Below the pieces are notes generated by a model. That model was not told the DNA's origin and made no database searches. It saw nothing but the letters and a program-made list of their open reading frames with translations. This document shows, in pieces, positions 19,255 to 28,271 of a stretch of DNA of 64,000 nucleotides; the first letter of the stretch is position 1, and every line of letters begins with the position of its first letter. The position numbers were made by a program, and so were the translations under genes. Source of the stretch: Pseudomonas sp. Leaf48 (GTDB taxonomy: Bacteria; Pseudomonadota; Gammaproteobacteria; Pseudomonadales; Pseudomonadaceae); assembly GCF_001421885.1 (NCBI RefSeq), contig NZ_LMLH01000010.1, forward strand, positions 45,482 to 109,481, read 5' to 3'.

Positions 19255-19262
19255 GCCTCGTC

Positions 19263-19301
19263 AAAAAGCCCCCGTTGTCTTGCGGCAGCGGGGGCTTTTT
19301 T
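19263..19301 (+). terminator. kup terminator
   Basis: G+C-rich stem (GCCCCCGTTG/CAGCGGGGGC, one wobble) flanked by A5 upstream and T6 downstream, right after the kup stop. Confidence 0.93.
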
Positions 19302-19334
19302 GTGTCTGGCCTATGACTGAAACCAATGAAGAAC

Positions 19335-19427
19335 CCTGTGGGAGCGGGCTTGCCCGCGAAGACGGCGGCAGTTACAACACTTGTGTGACGGGCATCCCGC
19401 TATCGCGGGCAAGCCCGCTCCCACAGG
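19335..19427. repeat. Paired REP element (REPIN)
   Basis: Arms CCTGTGGGAGCGGGCTTGCC and inverted complement about 50 bases apart, lying between the kup and acvB terminators. Confidence 0.93.
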
Positions 19428-19462
19428 ATTGTGAGGCGTCCCGTCGATCTTCGTACGAATGA

Positions 19463-19497
19463 AAAAGCCCTCGCACCGTGAGGTAACGAGGGCTTTT
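19463..19497. terminator. acvB terminator (possibly bidirectional)
   Basis: Stem AAAAGCCCTCG/CGAGGGCTTTT with a 13-base loop. On the minus strand it is followed by a T run, 16 bases beyond the acvB stop. Confidence 0.88.
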
Positions 19498-19513
19498 GTG
19501 CAGCGGGCCCAGA

Positions 19514-20809
19514 TCACTCCTGAGCAGTCGTATCCTTGGCCTGACGCTTCTCGATCACATCCACCAGCCGCTTGGCCAGCGCCGGGTAGTTCTCGTCGAA
19601 GTGGTGGCCGCCGGGCAGCTTGATGGCTTCTCCCACCGCCGTCTTGTCGGTGCAGCCGCTCTCGTCGGCTTCTTCTTCGCCGTAGATACACACAACCTTG
19701 GCCGCCGGCAGCCTGGCCATTTCCGGGCCGGTGGCGGCTTCTTTACCGGCGTTGCCGAGCCAGCCTTCGACTTCGATTTCGAAGCTGCCGGTGCGGGCAA
19801 AGGCCAGCAGGATGATGGCGTCGACGCGCTGTTGCTCCGACTCCGCCAAGCGGTTGTAGATCGCTGGCAGGACGTCGGCGCCGAACGAGTAGCCGGTCAG
19901 GATGAAGCGCTTGGTGCCCCATTTCTGCCGGTAGTGCTGCATCAGTTCGGCGAGGTCCAGGGCACTTTGCTCGGGGCTCTTGTGCTGCCAGTAGTAGCGC
20001 AGGGTGTCGATGCCGACCACCGGGTAGCCGATCTTGGCCATCTCGCCCGCCACATCGCGGTCCAGGTCACGCCAGCCGCCATCACCGGAGAGGAACAGGG
20101 TGACGGTATCCCGTGCCTCGCCGGCCGGCACTTCGACCACCGGAATCTGCAGGCCGCCTGCGTCTTTGTCGCCACCGACGAGGATCTTGCGCAGCTCGTT
20201 GTTCAGCACTTGCGGCAGGTTGATGTCGTAGTCGCTGATGCTGGTTTCGGCGTTGGGTTGGTCACGCACAAAGCCGGCGCTGGTGTCGTCCGGGTTGTCG
20301 TTCCATGCCACCAGCCAGTGGCCGTGGGCCGCAGATTTTGGCAGCAAATGGGTGCAGCCACCTTTTTCCAGGGCCAGGTCGACCGAAACGGCCTGGGCCT
20401 TTTCGTCTTTCTGCTCGGACAGCCAGCGCCATGCCAGCACCGCGCCGGGGCCGATGCCGCTGACCAGGGTCGCCGGGCCTTTGAGTTCGCGCAAGCCGGC
20501 TTGCAGGGCACGGCTTTGCAGCAGGCAGTCGTGGGGCAGGATCACCTGCACGATCTGCGCTGAACTGCTACGGCTCAGGGTGGACAGTTGCTTGTCGCTG
20601 AGCTTCTGGTCTTCATTGACCGCCACCAGCACTTGGGCGCGGGGTGTTGTCCCGGGGATGACGCGGGTCATTGGTGCGCCATCGGTCGGGGTCAGCCGTT
20701 CGAGGGTCGGTTCCGGTGCCGGGCGCTTGAGGTACCAAAAGCCACCACCGAGGATCAGGGCCAGCACAATAAGTGCGCCCAATACGTACCGCAAGGAGCG
20801 TTGAATCAT
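19514..20809 (-). CDS. AcvB/VirJ-family aminoacyl-phosphatidylglycerol hydrolase
   Basis: Periplasmic or membrane-anchored alpha/beta hydrolase of 431 residues. An N-terminal membrane segment (LGALIVLALILGGGFWYL) is followed by a VirJ-like region and a C-terminal domain with the nucleophile elbow G-Y-S-F-G (LTGYSFGADVLP) and a late catalytic H (LPGGHHFDENY). Relatives hydrolyse aminoacylated phosphatidylglycerol made by MprF. Here the gene overlaps the mprF stop by one base (TGATG), so the synthase and hydrolase are translationally coupled. In P. aeruginosa the equivalent pair acts on alanyl-PG. Confidence 0.9.
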   Translation of the reverse strand: MIQRSLRYVLGALIVLALILGGGFWYLKRPAPEPTLERLTPTDGAPMTRVIPGTTPRAQVLVAVNEDQKLSDKQLSTLSRSSSAQIVQVILPHDCLLQSRALQAGLRELKGPATLVSGIGPGAVLAWRWLSEQKDEKAQAVSVDLALEKGGCTHLLPKSAAHGHWLVAWNDNPDDTSAGFVRDQPNAETSISDYDINLPQVLNNELRKILVGGDKDAGGLQIPVVEVPAGEARDTVTLFLSGDGGWRDLDRDVAGEMAKIGYPVVGIDTLRYYWQHKSPEQSALDLAELMQHYRQKWGTKRFILTGYSFGADVLPAIYNRLAESEQQRVDAIILLAFARTGSFEIEVEGWLGNAGKEAATGPEMARLPAAKVVCIYGEEEADESGCTDKTAVGEAIKLPGGHHFDENYPALAKRLVDVIEKRQAKDTTAQE

Positions 20810-23451
20810 CAGCGTTTCACCAGTCCGGTCAAGCCGCCCGCGATCAGGGCGGCAGTGTCAGCCAGGGCAACCAGCGGATCGAGTCCGGCGGGCACGGCCA
20901 TATAACGGGGTTCCCAGTCAGGCTGGAACTTGTCTTTGAAGCGGCGCAAGCCTTGGAAGTTGTAGAGCTGTTCACCACGGCGGAACACCATCGAGCCCAG
21001 GCGCTGGGTCAGCGGTGCACCGCGACGGGGTTGCAACCCCGACAACGGCACCATGCCCAGGCTGAACCGCGCGTATCCATGATTTTTATAGTGTTGAATC
21101 AGGCCGACCATCATGAACTCCATGGTCAGCTTGGGTGCCTCGGGGTGGGCGCGCATCAGGTCGAGGCTGGCCAGGTCATGACTGTAAGTCTCGAGCAGGT
21201 TGGCGAACGCCACGGGGCGCCCTTCGAAACGGATCACCGCGATACGGAAATACTTGAGGTAGTCATCGCTGAAGCGGCCGAGGGAGAAGCCTTTCTCCCG
21301 GACATTCTTGCCGGTCAGCCAGGCATCGGAAATCACCTTAAGCTCATCCATCGGCGCCTGGCCCGGCTCGTGGATTTCCAGCGACAGGCCGTCGCGGGTG
21401 CCGCGGTTCCAGGTGTAACGCAGGTCTTTCATCTCCTTGCCCTTGGCTTCGAGATCAAAGCGCTTGAGATCGACCCGGGCTTCTTCGCCGAGCTTGATCG
21501 CGGTCAGGCCGATGTCCATGTAGTACGGCAGATTCTCGGCGCGCACTTGATAGAACACGGGGCGGGCGTGGTGGATGTCGCACAGGTCGCGGAACTGCCA
21601 GATCATTTCCGCCCGCTGCTGCCCCGGGCCGATCGGGTCATACAGCGCCACCAGGCTGCGGCCGCGACGGGCGTACATCAGGAAGGCCTCGTCGTCGGGA
21701 TGAAACAGCAATGCCTTGTCACCCGTCAGGGCCAGGCCGCCATCCGGTTGCGCGGAGGCCATGAGAATCTTGCTCGCGCGCTCCAATTCTTCGGGTGTCG
21801 GCAAGTGGATCACCGGGCGCGCGGTGCGCAACAGCCAGGTCAGGGAGACCACCACCAACAGCACGGCGGCACCCAGCAGTGAGCGCAAGCCACGGGGGGC
21901 ATCGGCGTCGAGGGTGAACTGCCACCACAGTTGATGGCTGTACGGAACGTCCTGATAGGCGAACAGCAGCAGCCAGATCGACGCACCCAGCACGCATAGG
22001 CTGGCCACCAGGTACAGCGGTGAGAATGGCAGTTCGGTCAGGCGGCTGGGGCGATAGAACGAGCGCCGGAACACCCCGAGCAGGCTCGCCGTCAGCACCA
22101 TCAGGCTGGCTTCTTCCCAGTCAAAGCCCTTGAGCAGGGAGAGCAGGGCGCCGACCAGCAACAGGATGGTGGTCAATATCCATGCGGCCGACAATCGACG
22201 TCTCAGGCCCTGGGCCAACAGCAGGCACAGCACGCCGATCAGGCTGGCACCGAAGTGCGAAGCATCGACCAGTCGGTGGGGGATCAGAAAGCCGATATGT
22301 TCCAGGCGTGTGTCGATTTCCGGGGTTACACCGGAGAACAGCAGTACCACGCCGGACAGGAACACCAGTACCGCCAGGATTGGCGCAGCCAGGCCCGATG
22401 CGGCACGCAGGGTCTGGCGTGTCTGGAACAGGCGCTGGCCTTCGTTGATCAGCAGGAACAGGCAAGCAAGCAGCAGCGGCAGGACCACATAGATCAAGCG
22501 GTAGAGCAGCAGGGCCGCGGCCAGTGGCGCAGCACCGAGGGTGTTGGAGAAGGCGGCGAGCAAGATCGCTTCGAACACTCCGACACCGCCCGGCACATGG
22601 CTGAGCACGCCGGCGGCCAGGGCCAGCAAGTAGACCAGCAGGAAGGCGCCAAACGGTGGGGCTTCGGGCAGCAGTAGATAGAGCACGGTAGCGGCGGCGG
22701 CCACGTCCAGCGCGGTGATGATCAGTTGCAGGAAAGTCAGGCGAGGCCCCGGCAGGCGCAGCGTGCGGCGTCCGGCCTTGACCAGCAGGTTTTCCGGGTA
22801 AGGCTGGTCCGGCAGGCGACGACGGTAGATGCCGATGGCGAGAACCGCGAACAGTAACAACACCACCGCGGCAACGGCGCCGAGCAAAGTCTCGGAGAGA
22901 CCCAGGGCGATGGAGGCGGCGGGCAGGTCGCTAAGGGTCGCCAGCGCGGCCAGCGGTGGCAGGGCACAGCCAAGGGACAGGCTGGCAAACAGCGTCATGC
23001 GGGCAACTTCAGCGGCTCCCAGGCCATGACGCGCATATAAACGGTAACGAACCGAACCGCCCGACAACATCGAAAGGCCGATGGCATTGCCGATCGCAAA
23101 GGCCGTGAAACCACCCAGTGCCAGCGTTCGCGGGGCCAGGTCGACACCGGCATAGCGACTGGCCGACCATTCGTAGCCCAACAGGATGATGAAGCCCGCC
23201 ACGGTCGCCGCCAATGCTCCGAGCAAGGCAGGCTTGGGTACTTCGAGGATCGAGTCGTGCAGAGCGTTCAGATCGAGTTCGCTCAACAGATGGCGACAGG
23301 CGATCAGCGCAATGGTGAACAACAGCACCGTGACCGCCAGGCCAATGGGTTGACGGTATTTGCTGATGCGGTCAAGCAGGCGCAAACGCTCGGCCTTGAT
23401 CGGTTGTATCGCTGTGACGGTGTCTTGTGGATCAGACGAGTTGGCGCGCAT
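20809..23451 (-). CDS. mprF: Aminoacyl-phosphatidylglycerol synthase/flippase MprF
   Basis: Integral membrane protein of 880 residues. The N-terminal ~530 residues hold about 14 membrane segments including the flippase domain (SGGSVRYRLYARHGLGAAEV); the C-terminal ~330 residues form the cytoplasmic DUF2156 synthase domain (DDEAFLMYARRGRSLVALYD, KFQPDWEPRYM). It transfers an amino acid from aminoacyl-tRNA to phosphatidylglycerol, lowering envelope charge and raising tolerance to cationic peptides. The ATG at 23451 (MRANSSD) is preceded by AGAGGTG; the frame also has a TTG one codon earlier. Operon with acvB downstream. Confidence 0.94.
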   Translation of the reverse strand: MRANSSDPQDTVTAIQPIKAERLRLLDRISKYRQPIGLAVTVLLFTIALIACRHLLSELDLNALHDSILEVPKPALLGALAATVAGFIILLGYEWSASRYAGVDLAPRTLALGGFTAFAIGNAIGLSMLSGGSVRYRLYARHGLGAAEVARMTLFASLSLGCALPPLAALATLSDLPAASIALGLSETLLGAVAAVVLLLFAVLAIGIYRRRLPDQPYPENLLVKAGRRTLRLPGPRLTFLQLIITALDVAAAATVLYLLLPEAPPFGAFLLVYLLALAAGVLSHVPGGVGVFEAILLAAFSNTLGAAPLAAALLLYRLIYVVLPLLLACLFLLINEGQRLFQTRQTLRAASGLAAPILAVLVFLSGVVLLFSGVTPEIDTRLEHIGFLIPHRLVDASHFGASLIGVLCLLLAQGLRRRLSAAWILTTILLLVGALLSLLKGFDWEEASLMVLTASLLGVFRRSFYRPSRLTELPFSPLYLVASLCVLGASIWLLLFAYQDVPYSHQLWWQFTLDADAPRGLRSLLGAAVLLVVVSLTWLLRTARPVIHLPTPEELERASKILMASAQPDGGLALTGDKALLFHPDDEAFLMYARRGRSLVALYDPIGPGQQRAEMIWQFRDLCDIHHARPVFYQVRAENLPYYMDIGLTAIKLGEEARVDLKRFDLEAKGKEMKDLRYTWNRGTRDGLSLEIHEPGQAPMDELKVISDAWLTGKNVREKGFSLGRFSDDYLKYFRIAVIRFEGRPVAFANLLETYSHDLASLDLMRAHPEAPKLTMEFMMVGLIQHYKNHGYARFSLGMVPLSGLQPRRGAPLTQRLGSMVFRRGEQLYNFQGLRRFKDKFQPDWEPRYMAVPAGLDPLVALADTAALIAGGLTGLVKR

Positions 23452-23677
23452 CAATCACCTCTTGGATTGTGCGCGACAGGATGGAGGTATCCAGCCAAGT
23501 TACCAATCCCTGTAGAAAAAAATAATTACAAATATTAACGCCTATACCGGATGGTGCAGCAGTCGACGTGGCGGTTTGAGTCTGCGACAGGGCATAGTCT
23601 GGACTCGACGCACGGTGAGTGCGAGCGGCTCACTACAGAGTGGCAGATCATTGTTGCGAAAGGACTTTTTCAACAGA
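23452..23677. other. mprF upstream region
   Basis: A/T-rich around 23515-23545 and presumably carrying the mprF promoter. No gene was recognised in it. Several short open frames here lack ribosome-binding sites and have no protein-like composition. Confidence 0.5.
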
Positions 23678-23777
<100 letters not shown>

Positions 23778-23941
23778 CGAATGGCGGGGTGTCAACCGTT
23801 AATCCTGAACAAGGCCAAATAAACGTTAAACAGCGTCAAACGGTCGCAGGGTTTGCCTAAGTTTCGGAATTGAAACGATTTCTCTTATTTACCCATCCGG
23901 GTGAGGCGCGTGTGCGCATTCGAATCCATAAAACTGGCACG
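23778..23941. other. Spacer between the two tRNA-fMet scars
   Basis: 164 bases without a recognisable gene. It begins with CGAATGGCGGGGTGTCAACC, which partly matches the sequence right of copy 2 (AACGCCAGGGTGTCAACC). This suggests related attachment-site arms rather than chromosomal flank. Confidence 0.6.
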
Positions 23942-24041
<100 letters not shown>

Positions 24042-24233
24042 AACGCCAGGGTGTCAACCTCAAATTCCAGTAAAACCTGTTTCTCTTCAATCGCTTAGCG
24101 ATCTGATGAGGTGCTCGGTCGGGCTGTGACGCAGATGCAGCAAGGGCTGTAGCTCTATTGCAGTGCGCGATTCGATTGAAAAAATAAATTCATCAGCGGC
24201 AATTCCTACAGTCACAAAAGAACATTCAGAACA

Positions 24234-24249
24234 CTGGTGCTATATACAG
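24234..24249 (+). promoter_or_regulatory. LexA (SOS) box upstream of dinB
   Basis: CTGGTGCTATATACAG, a CTG-N10-CAG site with a consensus right half (TATATACAG), 68 bases before the dinB ATG. dinB is a known LexA target in Pseudomonas. Confidence 0.85.
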
Positions 24250-24317
24250 GTGTCAGTGAGATACTGCATATCTTGCACGCCCTGACGCCTTTTCTCCGCC
24301 ATGAACACTGCTTTGAT

Positions 24318-25379
24318 ATGACTCAGCGAAAGATCATCCACGTCGACTGTGATTGCTTTTACGCTGCCATCGAGATGCGCGATGACCCGCGCCTGGCCGG
24401 AAAACCTCTGGCGGTGGGTGGCTCGGCGGATCGGCGCGGGGTGATTGCCACCTGTAATTATGAGGCGCGGGCTTATGGCGTGCGCTCGGCCATGTCCTCG
24501 GGGCATGCCCTGAAGCTGTGTCCCGACCTGACCATCGTCAAGCCACGTATGGATGCCTATCGAGAAGCATCTAAGGAAATTCATACGATCTTTCGCGATT
24601 ACACCGAGCTCATCGAGCCGCTCTCACTCGACGAGGCGTACCTCGATGTGTCGGACAGCGCGCATTTCGGTGGCAGCGCAACGCGTATTGCCCAGGACAT
24701 TCGCCGTCGGGTCTCCAATCAGTTGCATATCACCGTCTCCGCCGGGGTGGCGCCGAACAAGTTTCTGGCCAAGATTGCCAGCGACTGGAAAAAGCCCAAT
24801 GGTTTATTCGTCATCACGCCGGATCAGGTCGAGGATTTTGTCAGTGGCCTGGTGGTAAGCAAGCTGCACGGGGTCGGTAAAGTCACCGCCGACAAGCTGG
24901 GCAGGCTCGGCATTGTCGATTGCGCGCAATTGCGCGAGTGGGATAAGTTGGCGCTGGTACGTGAATTCGGCAGTTTTGGTGAGCGACTCTGGAGCCTGGC
25001 CCGTGGGATCGATGATCGCCTGGTACACAATGACAGTCGGCGCCAGTCGGTCAGTGTCGAAAATACCTACGACGTGGATCTGCCGGACCTGAAGAGTTGC
25101 CTGGAAAAATTGCCCGAGTTACTGGAAACCCTGGCTGCACGCATGGCGTGGATCGACAGCAGCTATCGCCCGGGCAAGCCTTTCGTCAAAGTGAAATTCC
25201 ATGACTTCACCCAGACCACGCTGGAGCAGGCCGGGGCAGGGCGGGATCTGGGGAGTTATCAGTTGATGCTGACCCAGGCGTTCAATCGCGGCGGCAAGCC
25301 GGTGCGGTTGTTGGGGGTCGGGGTGCGGCTGGAGGATTTGCGCGGTGGGTTTGAGCAGATGGAGTTGTTTGAGCGGTAA
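24318..25379 (+). CDS. dinB: DNA polymerase IV (DinB)
   Basis: Y-family translesion polymerase of 353 residues. Visible are the catalytic D-x-D (HVDCDCFYAAIEM), the second catalytic motif LSLDEAYLDVSD near residue 105, the SAGVAPNKFLAKIASDWKKP region, the HhH thumb (LHGVGKVTADKLGRLGI) and the little-finger domain ending at the beta-clamp-binding QMELF. The ATG at 24318 gives the normal start MTQRKIIHVD but has no ribosome-binding site. An out-of-frame ATG at 24301 opens a six-codon frame (MNTALI) whose TGA overlaps this ATG, which may couple translation. LexA box upstream. Confidence 0.95.
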   Translation: MTQRKIIHVDCDCFYAAIEMRDDPRLAGKPLAVGGSADRRGVIATCNYEARAYGVRSAMSSGHALKLCPDLTIVKPRMDAYREASKEIHTIFRDYTELIEPLSLDEAYLDVSDSAHFGGSATRIAQDIRRRVSNQLHITVSAGVAPNKFLAKIASDWKKPNGLFVITPDQVEDFVSGLVVSKLHGVGKVTADKLGRLGIVDCAQLREWDKLALVREFGSFGERLWSLARGIDDRLVHNDSRRQSVSVENTYDVDLPDLKSCLEKLPELLETLAARMAWIDSSYRPGKPFVKVKFHDFTQTTLEQAGAGRDLGSYQLMLTQAFNRGGKPVRLLGVGVRLEDLRGGFEQMELFER

Positions 25380-25391
25380 GTTTATGAAGTC

Positions 25392-25427
25392 AAAAGATCG
25401 CAGCCTTCGAAGGCTGCGATCTTTTTT
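25392..25427. terminator. dinB terminator (possibly bidirectional)
   Basis: Perfect palindrome AAAAGATCGCAGCCTTCGAA and complement: a 15-bp stem with a very tight TTCGAA centre, then T6. It lies between convergent dinB and the lipoprotein gene. Confidence 0.92.
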
Positions 25428-25439
25428 CGGGGAGGGCGC

Positions 25440-26393
25440 TTAATTCGGCCGCGGATCCGCCACCAGTCGCTCGCCATCCTTGGTCAGTGACTTGAGGAAT
25501 TCGGACTGCAATTCAGGATCATTGCGCGTCAATTCGATCAGGCTCTGTTCCAGTTCGCTGGCTTCTTCTTCAAGGCCCAGCTCCGACAGGCGTTTGACCC
25601 GGTGTACCCACTGGTTTACTTCGTCGCCTTCCAGGTCGTCATAAATCAGCCCGTGGGCTTCGTACAACTTGCTGCGCAAGGTGCTGCTGACCGCCAGTGA
25701 TGAGTCGGTGTGCACGTCGTCCTGGACGTCTTCGACCTTGATCAGCAGTCGGCTCAGGTGATTGATGTCATGTTCGGCGAACGGGGTGTCCAACAGGTTC
25801 AGGCGCAGAACGCCGCTCTTGTCGGTGCTCAACTGGAACGTTTCCTTGCCGGCCTTGACCTCGACCGGACGCTCGCTCCAGGGCAGGCTGGAGTATTCGG
25901 TGCGTTTGTCGCGCTGAACCTCGTCGATACCTGCCAGGTTTTGCTGGGCGCGGCCATGAGATTGCACGTTCATGAACGGGTTGAGCCCGGCGAAACCGTA
26001 GCTGAGCCAGTCCCTGGTCACGCTGTCTGGCAGATTGCCGAGGGCAAACACATTGACCACGTTGGCACCGACGCCAGCCACCACGGCCACCGCGCCCAGC
26101 GGGATTTCGTAGACTTCCCGCCAGGGTTGGTAAGGCGTGTAGCGATCGTAGTGCCGAGTGACCTCGAATTCGGTGACTTCGAAGGTCTTCTGCTCTTGGA
26201 TTTTCACTCGCCGTTGCGGCAGCTCAAGCACCTTGGGCTCGCCGACATCGATCTGCAGGCTGTGATCGAGCAATTTGCGCTCGATGCGTTCCTCGTGCTC
26301 GCTGCGTTGTGACATTTGATTGGCACAGCCGCTGACCAGCAGGGCGCCGCACAGGGCGGCACCACCGAGGCCTAAGGTGTTTCGCTTGAACAT
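25440..26393 (-). CDS. Putative lipoprotein, unknown function
   Basis: Predicted lipoprotein of 317 residues with a lipobox ALLVSGC near residue 21. It has an early heptad-like stretch (HEERIERKLLDHSLQ), one Gly/Val-rich hydrophobic segment around 95-115 (PLGAVAVVAGVGANVVNVFA), and a charged C-terminal part. It starts 19 bases after the proS stop, so it is probably co-transcribed with it. The start ATG at 26393 is fixed by the lipoprotein signal; the frame extends upstream into proS. I do not recognise a functional domain. Confidence 0.8.
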   Translation of the reverse strand: MFKRNTLGLGGAALCGALLVSGCANQMSQRSEHEERIERKLLDHSLQIDVGEPKVLELPQRRVKIQEQKTFEVTEFEVTRHYDRYTPYQPWREVYEIPLGAVAVVAGVGANVVNVFALGNLPDSVTRDWLSYGFAGLNPFMNVQSHGRAQQNLAGIDEVQRDKRTEYSSLPWSERPVEVKAGKETFQLSTDKSGVLRLNLLDTPFAEHDINHLSRLLIKVEDVQDDVHTDSSLAVSSTLRSKLYEAHGLIYDDLEGDEVNQWVHRVKRLSELGLEEEASELEQSLIELTRNDPELQSEFLKSLTKDGERLVADPRPN

Positions 26394-26412
26394 GACGTCT
26401 CTATATCTGCTA

Positions 26413-28128
26413 TCAGCGGCGGATGCGGGCCTGAAGGAAAGGCAGTACGTCGGCGACCGGCAGCGCTTGCGCCTCGGCCTCGGTGCGGCTCTTGTATTCC
26501 AGGTTGCCTTCGGCAAGGCCGCGGTCACTGACCACGATCCGGTGCGGAATGCCGATCAGTTCCATGTCAGCGAACTTGATACCCGGGCTGGTTTTCTTGT
26601 CGCGGTCGTCCAGCAGCACTTCGAAGCCTGCCGCAGTCAGTTCTGCATACAGCTTGTCGGTGGCTTCGCGAACGAGGTCGGTTTCGTAGCGCAACGGCAC
26701 CAGGGCAATCTGGAATGGCGCCAGGGTGTCGCTCCAGATGATCCCTTTATCGTCGTTGTTCTGCTCGATGGCCGCAGCCACCACGCGGGATACGCCAATG
26801 CCGTAGCAACCCATTTCCAGGGTTACCGGCTTGCCGTTCTCGCCCAGCACTTCGCACTTCATCGCCTTGCTGTACTTGTTGCCCAGCTGGAAGATGTGCC
26901 CGACTTCGATGCCGCGCTTGATTTCCAGGGTGCCCTTGCCGTCCGGGCTTGGGTCGCCGGCCACGACGTTACGCAGGTCGGCCACCGTCGGAACCGGCAG
27001 GTCACGCTCCCAGTTCACGCCGAAGTAGTGCTTGTCGTCGATGTTGGCGCCGATGCCGAAGTCGCTCATCATTTCGACGGAGCGGTCGATGATGATCGGC
27101 AGTGGCAGGTTCAGCGGGCCCAGGGAGCCGGCGCCGGCGCCGATGGCGTCACGCAGTTCGGCGTCGGTCGCCATGACCAGCGGGCTGGCGACGCCAGGCT
27201 GGTTGGCGGCCTTGATTTCGTTCAGTTCGTGGTCGCCACGGATGATCAAGGCAATCAGCTTGCCCTCTTCTTCGGCGCGTACGATCAGGGTCTTGATGGT
27301 CTTTTCGATCGGCAGGTCAAAGCCTTCGACCAGTTGCGCAATGGTCTTGGCGTTCGGGGTGTCGACCAGGCGCAGCTCTTCGGTCGCAGCGGCGCGTGAG
27401 GATTCGCGCGGCACGGCTTCGGCTTTCTCGATGTTGGCGGCGTATTCGGAACCGTTGCTGAAGACGATATCGTCTTCACCGGATTCGGCCAGCACGTGGA
27501 ATTCGTGGGAGCCGGCACCACCGATGGAACCGTTGTCGGCTTCAACAGGGCGGAACTTCAGGCCCAGGCGGGTGAACACGTTGCAGTACGCCTGGTGCAT
27601 GCGGTCGTAGGTGACCTGCAGCGAAGGCTGGTCGGCGTGGAACGAATACGCATCCTTCATGATGAATTCGCGACCGCGCATCAAACCGAAGCGTGGGCGG
27701 ATTTCATCACGGAACTTGGTCTGGATCTGGTACAGGTTGATCGGCAGCTGCTTGTAGCTGCTCAACTCATTGCGCATCAGGTCGGTAATGACTTCTTCGT
27801 GGGTCGGACCTGCGCAGAAATCGCGGCCCTGACGATCCTTGAAGCGCAGCAATTCAGGGCCGTACTCTTCCCAGCGCCCGGATTCCTGCCACAGCTCAGC
27901 CGGTTGAGTGCTCGGCATCAACACTTCCAGAGAGCCGGCGGCGTTCATTTCTTCACGAACGATGGCTTCGACCTTGCGCATCACTCGCAAGCCCATCGGC
28001 AGCCAGGTGTACAGGCCCGAAGCAAGTTTGCGGATCATGCCGGCGCGCAGCATCAGCTGATGGCTGATCACGACCGCGTCGGAAGGCGTTTCTTTCTGTG
28101 TGGCGAGCAAAAATTGACTGGTGCGCAT
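26413..28128 (-). CDS. proS: Prolyl-tRNA synthetase
   Basis: Class II synthetase of 571 residues charging tRNA-Pro. Motif 1 ([20 protein letters not shown]), motif 2 ([20 protein letters not shown]) and motif 3 ([13 protein letters not shown]) are visible. Between motifs 2 and 3, at about 225-400, lies the bacterial INS editing domain that clears Ala-tRNA-Pro. A C-terminal anticodon-binding domain ([20 protein letters not shown]) completes the bacterial-type architecture. Confidence 0.97.
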   Translation of the reverse strand: MRTSQFLLATQKETPSDAVVISHQLMLRAGMIRKLASGLYTWLPMGLRVMRKVEAIVREEMNAAGSLEVLMPSTQPAELWQESGRWEEYGPELLRFKDRQGRDFCAGPTHEEVITDLMRNELSSYKQLPINLYQIQTKFRDEIRPRFGLMRGREFIMKDAYSFHADQPSLQVTYDRMHQAYCNVFTRLGLKFRPVEADNGSIGGAGSHEFHVLAESGEDDIVFSNGSEYAANIEKAEAVPRESSRAAATEELRLVDTPNAKTIAQLVEGFDLPIEKTIKTLIVRAEEEGKLIALIIRGDHELNEIKAANQPGVASPLVMATDAELRDAIGAGAGSLGPLNLPLPIIIDRSVEMMSDFGIGANIDDKHYFGVNWERDLPVPTVADLRNVVAGDPSPDGKGTLEIKRGIEVGHIFQLGNKYSKAMKCEVLGENGKPVTLEMGCYGIGVSRVVAAAIEQNNDDKGIIWSDTLAPFQIALVPLRYETDLVREATDKLYAELTAAGFEVLLDDRDKKTSPGIKFADMELIGIPHRIVVSDRGLAEGNLEYKSRTEAEAQALPVADVLPFLQARIRR

Positions 28129-28224
28129 GGTTGGCCGTTATCGATTGCTGATGACGAGAAATGACGGAGCATTGTACGGGCGAGATCCGCTGGCGTACAG
28201 GCGTGCGGTCGGTGGTGTGGCAGG

Positions 28225-28245
28225 AGGGCGGGATTCACCCGCCCT
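28225..28245. other. Hairpin between proS and ampG
   Basis: AGGGCGGG-ATTCA-CCCGCCCT stem-loop lacking a T run on either strand, in the 143-base gap upstream of proS. Terminator-like but not a canonical intrinsic terminator. Confidence 0.4.
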
Positions 28246-28271
28246 GTTGCGAAATTTCCTGCGTGGAGGTC

